In this document: positions 6,713-13,800 of the stretch, piece by piece
Layout: the number at the start of each line of letters is the position of its first letter
Numbering within the stretch: the stretch's first letter is position 1
Source of the DNA: a virus
IMG/VR virus record: IMGVR_UViG_3300030103_004447
Location: 1 to 36,475 of that record
DNA: 36,475 nucleotides
Direction: 5' to 3' (one strand)
Position numbers and translations under genes: made by a program
The notes under the pieces: generated by a model
Told to the model about the DNA's origin: nothing
What the model saw: the letters and a program-made list of their open reading frames with translations, nothing else
The model's database searches: none

Positions 6713-6881
6713 GATACGAAGTTTTTTGTGGGAAACCACACACAAAGAAAACAAAGACGATCGTCTCGTAAGAGCCCTGCAATACATACGATTATTGCTA
6801 GACTCCAACATAGCTATGCAAAGAAAAATGTTTCGATTGAGACAAAAGATCCGAGAAGAAAGCGGAAATAAAAATGACTAA
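6690..6881 (+). CDS. Small basic helical protein, 63 aa
   Basis: The start is GTG 6690, four bases after ggagg (6681-6685); the frame extends upstream only inside the loader gene. The product (MDRKQISEIRSFLWETTHKE ... FRLRQKIREESGNKND) is highly charged, mostly helical and probably a short coiled coil. It overlaps the loader by 23 bases and the next gene by eight. Composition turns A-rich here (codons AAA, AAT, ATA), unlike the preceding operon. Function unknown. Confidence 0.65.
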   Translation: MDRKQISEIRSFLWETTHKENKDDRLVRALQYIRLLLDSNIAMQRKMFRLRQKIREESGNKND

Positions 6882-7272
6882 ATGCCCAACATGTGAATTG
6901 CCCAATAAAACAATTCGAGAGTTTCGCAAGCTGCGCACAAGCCACAAAAAACTTGAAGATCAAGTTACAAGCCAAAAGCAAATAATAAGCGCCTTGAGGA
7001 AAGAGATAAACACTACAAAAATGCAGTACCGCCGATTAACCAGCAGCCGAAACACATACAAACAGCGCTTGGAAAAAATAAAATCCGACTTATCTTTCGA
7101 AAAGAAATTAAGCCGAGAGAGAAAAACTGATCTAAACAAAATGCAAAAAGAATTTGTTGATACAGTATTTTCTTACAATCGAAGAATTGAAGATCGTGAT
7201 TCAAAAATATCAAGCCTAGAACAAAGACTGCAAAGGTTTAACAAAGCTGTGAAGTTGCTAAGGGAGATATGA
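6874..7272 (+). CDS. Coiled-coil protein with N-terminal CxxC, 132 aa
   Basis: Starts ATG 6874. The first residues MTKCPTCELPN form a lone zinc-knuckle-like CxxC. Residues about 18-125 are nearly continuous heptad-like helix rich in Lys, Arg, Glu and Ser (EFRKLRTSHKKLEDQV, LEKIKSDLSFEKKLSRERK, DRDSKISSLEQRLQRFNKAV), indicating a long coiled coil. A-rich like its upstream neighbour. The stop overlaps the methyltransferase start. Function unknown; it could tether proteins to DNA, but nothing proves this. Confidence 0.7.
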   Translation: MTKCPTCELPNKTIREFRKLRTSHKKLEDQVTSQKQIISALRKEINTTKMQYRRLTSSRNTYKQRLEKIKSDLSFEKKLSRERKTDLNKMQKEFVDTVFSYNRRIEDRDSKISSLEQRLQRFNKAVKLLREI

Positions 7273-8189
7273 TGGAGCCTGTAATACTAAAAAACGGCCT
7301 GTACAAAGCACAGCTAATCTATGGTCATGGCTCAAGCGATGCTGTTCTAAAACAAAACCCTCAGTTAAAATACGACTGCATTATTACATCGCCGCCCTAC
7401 TTTAACCTGCGCAACTACAGCGATGAAAAAGCAGAGGTCGGCAAAAACCAAACCCTCGATGAATACATTGAAAACTTGGTTTCAATCTTTAGAGTAGCCA
7501 GGGAAAATCTAAGTGATCAAGGCAGCTTATGGCTAAACGTTGGCGACAGCTATGCAGGCAGAACGGCCAACAGGAACAGAATCAATGGCAATCACAACGT
7601 AACCAAACGCACAATACCAGGCGGCCTGAAAGAAAAAGATCTAATCGGAACGCCCTGGCGCTTGGCCTTTGCTTTGCAAGCAGACGGATGGTGGTTACGC
7701 AACGAGCTAATATGGCAAAAACCCAACCCCATGCCATCCAGTGCTCAAGATCGGTTTACTGTCGCACATGAGCAAATATTCTTACTAACCAAGAAAAAAG
7801 ATTACTATTTCAACCTTGATCCGTTGCGCACCAAGATCGCAAATCCACGACGAGTTGACCCTCGGATTGCAACTGCCCCAAGAGACACGGGGGCACAGCC
7901 CAGAACAGTATGGAAGCTAAAGCCTAACTCATTCATGGGACAGCATCCCGCTGTGTTCCCGGAGGAGCTTCCGTGGCGGTGTATGCAAGCAGGATGCCCA
8001 GAAGGCGGTACGGTTTTAGATTTGTTCAGCGGCAGCGGCACGACAGGCAAAGTGGCGATTACAAACAAACGTAATTATATCGGTATCGATGTAAACGCTG
8101 ACTATTTATCAATAGCTAAGCGCAGGGTGTCGGTTCTGCTTTCTGATTATCAGACAAACGAAAATCAATCAGAATTGTTTGGAGCATAA
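7272..8189 (+). CDS. SPPY-type (beta class) DNA methyltransferase, 305 aa
   Basis: Start at ATG 7272 (spacing five from agggag; ATG 7269 is also possible). Motif IV TSPPY (39-43) precedes motif I FSGSGTTG (about 252-259) and GIDVNADYLSIAKRR, the beta-class order. SPPY is commonest in N4-cytosine enzymes, though some N6-adenine enzymes use it, so the modified base is uncertain. The target-recognition region lies in the middle (about 85-210). No restriction enzyme is nearby, so it is probably an orphan that protects phage DNA or marks it. A-rich relative to the recombination genes. Confidence 0.92.
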   Translation: MEPVILKNGLYKAQLIYGHGSSDAVLKQNPQLKYDCIITSPPYFNLRNYSDEKAEVGKNQTLDEYIENLVSIFRVARENLSDQGSLWLNVGDSYAGRTANRNRINGNHNVTKRTIPGGLKEKDLIGTPWRLAFALQADGWWLRNELIWQKPNPMPSSAQDRFTVAHEQIFLLTKKKDYYFNLDPLRTKIANPRRVDPRIATAPRDTGAQPRTVWKLKPNSFMGQHPAVFPEELPWRCMQAGCPEGGTVLDLFSGSGTTGKVAITNKRNYIGIDVNADYLSIAKRRVSVLLSDYQTNENQSELFGA

Positions 8190-8190
8190 T

Positions 8191-8382
8191 ATGAGCGATG
8201 ATTTCAAAATGATTTGGTTCATTTCTACTTTTCTTACAGCGTCAGTATTGCACGCTTATTTTACGCACCCGCAAACCGACGAAGAACAAACACAATGCCA
8301 GATAGAAAAAGTTCAACCAGTGCTACAAGAATCAGAGCCAGCAAAACAGCCTGAATCATCGAGCGATGAGGACTGGATTTGA
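8191..8382 (+). CDS. Small single-pass membrane protein, 63 aa
   Basis: The start is ATG 8191, six bases after ggag (8181-8184); the frame also allows TTG 8179. Residues about 7-24 (MIWFISTFLTASVLHAYF) form one hydrophobic segment, followed by a polar, acidic, Glu/Gln/Ser-rich tail ending EDWI. It could sit in the inner membrane with the tail on either side. Last gene of the rightward block, 11 bases from the stop of the convergent late block. Function unknown; small early membrane proteins often affect the host envelope or exclusion. Confidence 0.68.
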   Translation: MSDDFKMIWFISTFLTASVLHAYFTHPQTDEEQTQCQIEKVQPVLQESEPAKQPESSSDEDWI

Positions 8383-8393
8383 AACTAGCCTTT

Positions 8394-8605
8394 TTATTTG
8401 CCAACTTTTTTCATGGCAATGTTGTGGGCTTCAGTAAAAGTTTTTCCAGACATCATAAGCTTTTTCATTTGTGACATGTGCTTTTGAGTATGATGTTTAG
8501 AATGACGCTTCAAAGTATCAAGCTGCCTTTTGGTTAAGGACTTAGATTTTTTTAATACTTTTTTTTGGTTTTTTTTTTGGTTTTTGTTTTTTTAGATCCG
8601 TACAT
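8394..8605 (-). CDS. Small Lys/His-rich protein made by apparent -1 frameshift, 70 aa
   Basis: Frame 0 starts at ATG 8605, with ggag seven bases upstream and directly after the upstream stop (TGG TAA ATG). It encodes MYGSKKTKTKKKTKKKY and stops at 8552. The -1 frame continues VLKKSKSLTKRQLDTLKR, then HSKHHTQKHMSQMKKLM and FTEAHNIAMKKVGK, ending at 8394. That second part is a strong match to a small conserved phage protein I remember as one continuous frame (LKRHSKHHTxKHM...FTxAHxxAMKxVGK), and it has no good start of its own. Joining the frames at A_AAA_AAG gives 70 residues. A homopolymer sequencing error is the main alternative. Confidence 0.62.
8558..8564 (-). other. Slippery heptamer A_AAA_AAG, candidate -1 frameshift site
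   Basis: On the minus strand the run A8-G gives A AAA AAG in the correct zero-frame phase (codons AAA AAA AAG), identical to the E. coli dnaX slippery site. Slipping by -1 is followed by GTA TTA AAA, entering the conserved frame. A second run of ten A (8569-8578) could also slip. The -1 frame is open from 8591, so any slip between there and 8555 works. Downstream only a weak hairpin (CCTT/AAGG) is seen, and no clear internal Shine-Dalgarno stimulator. Confidence 0.55.
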
Positions 8606-8794
8606 TTACCATCTCCATTTCATGCCTAAAGTTCCTTGCCAATCGGTGGTACCGCCCCATTCGGCTCCGGCTGTAAGTGCTGCTGTGAGGTCGAAGTCTC
8701 GCCCGATCTTATGTCGAGCATTAAGACCAACATCCCACCGATCACTATTCCCGCCAAGAGACAGGTCAAGCCCCCCAGAATCACCGTTGCGCAA
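8606..8794 (-). CDS. Hypothetical protein with outer-membrane-like C-terminus, 62 aa
   Basis: TTG start at 8794 with no strong ribosome site; the frame is open upstream to about 8890 but has no ATG or GTG, so the true start is uncertain. The protein (LDLSLGGNSDRWDVGLNAR, DFDLTAALTAGAEWGG, DWQGTLGMKWRW) alternates polar and hydrophobic residues and ends in an aromatic pair, like the closing strands of outer-membrane beta barrels. It lies between the holin candidate and the frameshifted gene and its stop touches the next start. It could be a lysis or exclusion accessory; function unknown. Confidence 0.55.
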   Translation of the reverse strand: MRNGDSGGLDLSLGGNSDRWDVGLNARHKIGRDFDLTAALTAGAEWGGTTDWQGTLGMKWRW

Positions 8795-8805
8795 AACAAG
8801 TGGGG

Positions 8806-9036
8806 CTACTTGTCTGAGGGTTCGTCCAAAGGGACAGCTTTTGAAGCAGCCTCCACAGCCGCTCGCTTCTGTTTTGCAACGTCTTCCATGCTAATACCAA
8901 GGACGCCACCTAAAGCGCCTAGAACGGATGCCACAATAGCTTCTGTAGGAAGATCAGGCCAAACATGAGCAAGCACAACAGGAAGAACCGCAGCAAGTAA
9001 AGACAACCAAAGTTTTCTAGATTTAATCTTTTCCAT
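8806..9036 (-). CDS. Probable holin, 76 aa
   Basis: A short basic N-terminus (MEKIKSRKLW) precedes two hydrophobic segments: about 9-25 (LWLSLLAAVLPVVLAHV) and about 32-49 (EAIVASVLGALGGVLGIS), with a charged cytoplasmic-type tail (EDVAKQKRAAVEAASKAV). This size and topology suit a small two-segment phage holin, which opens the inner membrane for the endolysin. The M15 endolysin candidate lies 1.4 kb upstream in the same operon. Holins vary widely, so the call rests on topology and context. Confidence 0.6.
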   Translation of the reverse strand: MEKIKSRKLWLSLLAAVLPVVLAHVWPDLPTEAIVASVLGALGGVLGISMEDVAKQKRAAVEAASKAVPLDEPSDK

Positions 9037-9044
9037 GACTACTC

Positions 9045-9395
9045 CTAGCTAAAATAAGTAACGTTAATGACAGAACCAACAAGACCAAAAACAGCAATAG
9101 CGTAAACGGTACCGCCAGTCATATCAGGAGGGCCAAAATCAAACGCTGTTTCAAATACAGAGCCCACTCCCAAAGGAATGCCTTGATCTGCCTCACCTAC
9201 AGCAGTGTTAATAATTTGAACCGTCGCAGAGCTATGATTAGCAATCATCATGTAGGTGCCGCTGGCATTTTCATCAGTAATCATAACTAAGTTATGAGTA
9301 CCCCCGCCGCCCGGCGCTGGAATGGTAAATTTTTTCTGCCTAGTGTTTTTATCCCAAATAGGATTGTTGCGTTTCACACGAGAGTTGAGGTCCAT
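9045..9395 (-). CDS. Small beta-rich structural protein candidate, 116 aa
   Basis: The sequence starts MDLNSRVKRNNPIWDKNTRQ and continues with Gly/Ala/Val-rich strands (HNLVMITDENASGTYMMIAN, SATVQIINTAVGEADQGIPL, VYAIAVFGLVGSVINVTYFS). No signal peptide or enzyme motif is seen. The composition suggests a compact beta protein, perhaps a virion decoration or fibre-associated protein. It is one base from the upstream SAP-domain gene. No family recognised. Confidence 0.65.
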   Translation of the reverse strand: MDLNSRVKRNNPIWDKNTRQKKFTIPAPGGGGTHNLVMITDENASGTYMMIANHSSATVQIINTAVGEADQGIPLGVGSVFETAFDFGPPDMTGGTVYAIAVFGLVGSVINVTYFS

Positions 9396-9396
9396 T

Positions 9397-9729
9397 TTAT
9401 GCTTCCTCTATAAGAGCGATGATTTGCGCTTTGGTTATTTTGTTCGGTAAATCAATACCAATCTCTTCTGCAATAGAAACAAGCTCAGACTTTTTAAGTT
9501 TGGATAAGTCTTCAGCCATGTCGCCATCAACTTCTGCGTCTGGATTCCAAACAGCGCTTTCTTCCAAATACTGATCAAGCTCTTGTCGCGTCAAAAGACG
9601 ACAGCCTTCAAAGTCGTCCTCATTTTTTACTTGAGCGTAAAACTCAGTTTCACATTTGGAAAACTTAATAACGCCTTTGAGGTGCCTACGATGAGTAGCA
9701 AACTGTTCGCGTGTCATTAGTGCGTACAT
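9397..9729 (-). CDS. Protein with C-terminal SAP/Rho-N-like domain, 110 aa
   Basis: The N-terminal two thirds are mixed and acidic (FYAQVKNEDDFEGCRLLTRQ, WNPDAEVDGDMAED). Residues about 76-110 (LSKLKKSELVSIAEEIGIDL then NKITKAQIIALIEEA) match the two-helix SAP / Rho N-terminal / LEM-like pattern, a small motif often found at the ends of phage virion and DNA-binding proteins. It lies between the LamG-like gene and the beta-rich gene. A virion-associated role is likely; direct DNA binding is only possible. Confidence 0.7.
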   Translation of the reverse strand: MYALMTREQFATHRRHLKGVIKFSKCETEFYAQVKNEDDFEGCRLLTRQELDQYLEESAVWNPDAEVDGDMAEDLSKLKKSELVSIAEEIGIDLPNKITKAQIIALIEEA

Positions 9730-9737
9730 AATTATCC

Positions 9738-10466
9738 CTATGAATGAGCCGGCAAACCGGCATAATAGTCTCTAAGTATTTCGTCAGGTGACAAAGCACG
9801 ACCGTAAAACCTGCCGGTATCAATTACGCCTGTAAAGTAATCTGTCGTGTCTCCTGCAATCTGGTGCCTGCCAAATTCAGTATTAATTGTTAGCCAGTTT
9901 GCAACTGCGCCGCCTGCGCCGGCATTGGTTCCTTGTAGCTCGCCGTCTACATAAATCAAAAGGTCACCACCAGCGCCCTCATTAACGAGACAAATAAAAT
10001 GAAAAGTATCGGTATTGTAAGCGCCCGCCGCCTGCACGTTTTTCAAAACTGACGTATACGCAAACGCTTGCACTAATCCGTTAATCTCATTTTGACTAAT
10101 AAGGAAAGGCCGTGACCCGCCGCCGGCAGCGTCTCTGCTCACGATGCGTTCATTTCCTTGCCGTGGTATATCTGTGTCTTGATTAGACCATGTGCAAATA
10201 GTGAACGCTCCAGCAAATTGCAGCTTTGTTGGATTGCCAATGCTAACAAACGATTCACCGTTGAAGTTAGGCCAGGTAAACGCAGCACCTATAGTACCAT
10301 CAGTGCCATTGGCAGGATTGGGCATTAAGTCGTACCATGTCGTACCGGCGTGGCTATTGTTCTCGTACCGAGCAGTAGCGTCAGCAGTGACATCAGGAAT
10401 AACAAGACTGTTAGAAGACCGTTCAGTTATACCTGATATATGTCTTCGTTTTCGCCTGCTAAACAT
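9738..10466 (-). CDS. LamG / concanavalin A-like lectin-domain protein, 242 aa
   Basis: After a basic N-terminus (MFSRRKRRHISGIT) residues about 20-235 show the LamG-3 pattern: TTWYDLMPNPANGTDGTIG, FTICTWSNQDTD, DTFHFICLVNEG, GDLLIYVDGELQGTNAGAG, YFTGVIDTGRFYGRALSPDE. These jelly-roll domains bind sugars, so a receptor-binding or capsid-decorating role is likely. The stop lies nine bases before the SAP gene start; its ATG overlaps the endolysin stop as TAATG. Confidence 0.82.
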   Translation of the reverse strand: MFSRRKRRHISGITERSSNSLVIPDVTADATARYENNSHAGTTWYDLMPNPANGTDGTIGAAFTWPNFNGESFVSIGNPTKLQFAGAFTICTWSNQDTDIPRQGNERIVSRDAAGGGSRPFLISQNEINGLVQAFAYTSVLKNVQAAGAYNTDTFHFICLVNEGAGGDLLIYVDGELQGTNAGAGGAVANWLTINTEFGRHQIAGDTTDYFTGVIDTGRFYGRALSPDEILRDYYAGLPAHS

Positions 10467-10849
10467 TAGCCACTCCAGCGAGCAGGACCATTAGGTCGGA
10501 TATCGTAATGAACAAAGGTTCTGTAAGTACCTATACCACCATTGGGTATTTTTCCAGTGATCACAAGCCGCTCAATTGCGTTTACTAGATCCGATAAGTC
10601 GTCATCACGACCACTCCATGGCGCTAAGTCAGCCGCACGAGCATACATGTGCTGCGACTTTGTAGCTCCTCCAATTTCTTTATTGTACTCAGGAGAGCGA
10701 TAGCCACTGTTGACGCGTATTGGCTTTCCGTACTCGTCACGAATAAGCTGAAGTGTCCAGGCGAGATGACGCAACCTGTCAGGATATGCGCACTCATCAC
10801 CCGATTTACATCGCAGTTCTGTGTAGGAAAAGTTTTGCGGGTAGCCCAT
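10466..10849 (-). CDS. M15-family peptidase, probable endolysin, 127 aa
   Basis: The sequence has the D-Ala-D-Ala carboxypeptidase-like (Peptidase_M15_3) signature: RVNSGYRSPEYNKEIGGA, KSQHMYARAADL (zinc ligands His67 and Asp74) and GIGTYRTFVHYDIRP (His114). The whole protein is one catalytic domain with no signal peptide or binding domain, typical of small Gram-negative phage endolysins that cleave peptidoglycan cross-links and need a holin. It lies directly after the giant internal protein gene and could alternatively be virion-associated. Confidence 0.88.
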   Translation of the reverse strand: MGYPQNFSYTELRCKSGDECAYPDRLRHLAWTLQLIRDEYGKPIRVNSGYRSPEYNKEIGGATKSQHMYARAADLAPWSGRDDDLSDLVNAIERLVITGKIPNGGIGTYRTFVHYDIRPNGPARWSG

Positions 10850-10850
10850 G

Positions 10851-13800
10851 TTAGTCCCTTGCCTTTAAAGCTTTGCCAATAGTTTTGGCGTATCGTTGAT
10901 ACGATGCAATTACATCCTGAATCATTTTTGCGTTTCTCTGAAACTTTTCAGTTTCTGGCCCGTAGCCTTCTTTTATAAGTTCCTTAGATGTGCGCAGCGC
11001 CATATCTTTCAGTCGCGGAACCATGTTTACAGCCAAGTTTTTAAACCAAAAAGGGTCAACTCGTCGAAACTTGCGAGCTAGTAATACGTTTATACCGGTT
11101 ACAAAATTATCACCGTTATTTAGAATCTTTTGGCTTGGCGATCTGCCCATGTTTTCAATGTTGAAAGGAACGTTTGACCTTGTTTGATCTAAGAACTGTT
11201 TTACATAGTTATCGGTAGGCAACGCTCCAAAAGTGGCCACGGTTGGCAAACCTAATTTTACTGCATATCCAGGCATAATTGTTCTGGTAAGATTCAAAAG
11301 ATAATCATCATAACTGTCAATTGGGCGATCGCGCAAAGTATCGTAACCCGCAAATGCTGCAACAACCTGTTGCAAAACCCCACCACCGGTAAGATCGGCA
11401 ACAACCTTAGAAATAGTAGGAGCTACCCCGCTAGATGCATTGCCGTGAATCATACGAAAAAATGCCCTGTCACCAGCGGTAGGGTTAGCAATAGTGCCTT
11501 CTGGCAAACTATCTCTAATAAGCTGATCACTTTCTGCCATCCATTCAATAGCCGTCATTAAACCACCAATGGGATTACTGCTGTCAGCTAAAAGAAAACT
11601 AATATCTGCATCGCTTCCTGTGAATATCCCCCGCTGTGCATAAGGTTTCATGAAAGGCCTAATCTCACGATAGTCTTCCGATCCGCTTTTCCCAACAGCC
11701 GTCCAAAACGACCTACGCATTGCTCGCTTTGCTTCTTCACCGTAAATAGCAAAGTTAACACGAATATCATCTGACATCATGTAATTGTCATCGACAAACA
11801 TGCGATAAAACATGCCCTTTTTAACCATTGGAATATCTAACGCTTTTGTGCGCCAACTAGTAAATGGCATAATAGCTAATGCCTCTAACCGCTTAGCCAT
11901 TTTAATACCTGAGCCTGTTTTGCTAAGATCATAATAAAGAGAATTAGCATGACCCATAGCGGCACGCGCAATCAAATTCCCAGCAGCAGGATCGTCCAAA
12001 GATTTTACACGAATAACTTTGTTACGATTTTTTCCGTACTTCATTACAACAGCATATTTGTTGCCATCGTCATCTGAAATTTTGCGGATAGTTCCTAAAA
12101 CTTTTGAGTTGGAAAAACCTGCGCCAGTGTTGAGATCTGTAAATGTAATCCCACTACTATTGCTTAGATTGTTTATTCGATCTTCAATCTTGCCCCACTC
12201 AATCATTGAGTCAGTTAGTTTGAATAGTTCATCACCATAACGACGATACAAACGGTCCTGCAACTCTGTAAGCTCTTGAACGCCTGGCACTTTTTTGCCG
12301 CCAGTTCCTGGAACAACGCCTTTTTTAAATAGATCTTCAACGCTCTGGGCAAACGTAACGTTTGTACCTGTTGAAGTAAGAGATAAATTCATTGAATCAA
12401 TCTCTGCCCCAAGAACAGATTGTTCGGTAAAACCAGTTTCAACTAGTCGATCGAAGCGCTTTTCTAACGAGGTTCCTTTGAGCAAACCAGCGCTGTATCT
12501 AGACCATAAAGCTGCTGTTTCAACAGGTGCAAGATACGCCTGAACAGGGTTGAGGCCTTGGTTTATCAGCAAGGTTTTAGTGTTAGAGGCATAGTTGGTC
12601 ATTGGGTTTACAATAGAACCAGCAGTCTTGAACCACTTAAACAGGGTAGAAATAACCTGCAACTGCGCAAGGTTTCCTGAATCCATAGCTTGCAAAGTTT
12701 TATTTGTGCCAAGCATCCAGCCAAAAGAATCAGCAACATCTCTTCTCATAAAAATAGTTGTTGTCGAATCCGGGCCTTCTAACCCTTCTCTAATCTGAGT
12801 TGTAATGTCATCGAGGTGCTCAGGCTGTAAAATATTGTGTGTTGATGTAAGCCCTACACCCTGCTCTGCAACTGGCCTTTGGCCAATACGATTTACGCCT
12901 GGAATGTCCGGGGCTCCATCTGACCCAAGACGAACATAATCCTGACCACGGTCAGCTTTAGGATCAGCGGTAGTGCGCAACTGCTGATCGATTAATGCAG
13001 CAGCCTCATCTGTTGACATGCCTTTTTTATTGAACTCAGGATTGTCAACTAAGTCATTTAAAATCTGCCTAGACACTGCGTTTTGATTAGCACTAAGAAT
13101 ATAACCTTCTTTAGTCTCAGCTAGTTTCAACGCAGCAGGCATTTCGCCGGTTTCTAAAAACTTTTTATAAACACCTTGGATGTATTCTGGACTTTTACCG
13201 CCTTTGTCCCAAACTTCTCTGCTTACACCAGAAGCAATTAATGTTGCCTCTTCTACCGCAATACGGCCTTCCATACCCCTTTGCGTATAGTACAAAGTAT
13301 CTCGAATAGCGTGCTGTCTTGCTCTAGCAATTTGTGGAGCAGTTAGCTCGCTTTCGGCAAAATCCTCAAAAAGATTTTCTATATCAAGTTCTTTTCGACC
13401 TCTAGGGCCATCGTATTCCAAGCTCTCAATTTTACGCAAAGGCACGTTAGGATCATCGGGATTAGGCACTTCAACTTGGCGACTAAATTTGTAGTTGCCG
13501 CGACCAAGAGTTGTGTCACCTCCTAAAGATCGAGTTTGAGCAAAATCACGAACCATATTCGTGAGTTCTTGTTCTAGCTCTCGTATCTCTAGGTTTCTCT
13601 GGCCTTTGGTAGTTGCTTTACCGTAAGCTTTTTCGAGTTGGGGATGAATTGTTTTTAGCGCATAGCTGACAAATCGACTTCTAGTATCGGTATTAAGTAG
13701 AAGCCTTGGGTTTGCTTGGTTGACAATTAAATCACCATAAACAGAAAGCTGTATTCGTTTAAGATCATTAATACCACGAGGCTCAATACTAGCACCCATT

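Noticed and set aside
8565-8968. Plus-strand frames of about 110 codons opposite the holin region
   Set aside because: They are shadows of the minus-strand holin and following genes; the products are Pro/Ser/Arg-rich without domain features and start in the T-rich tract.
11326-11334. GCGATCGC (HIP1 palindrome), which might suggest a cyanobacterial host
   Set aside because: Only about two copies were seen (also near 35896), far below the density in HIP1-rich cyanobacteria.
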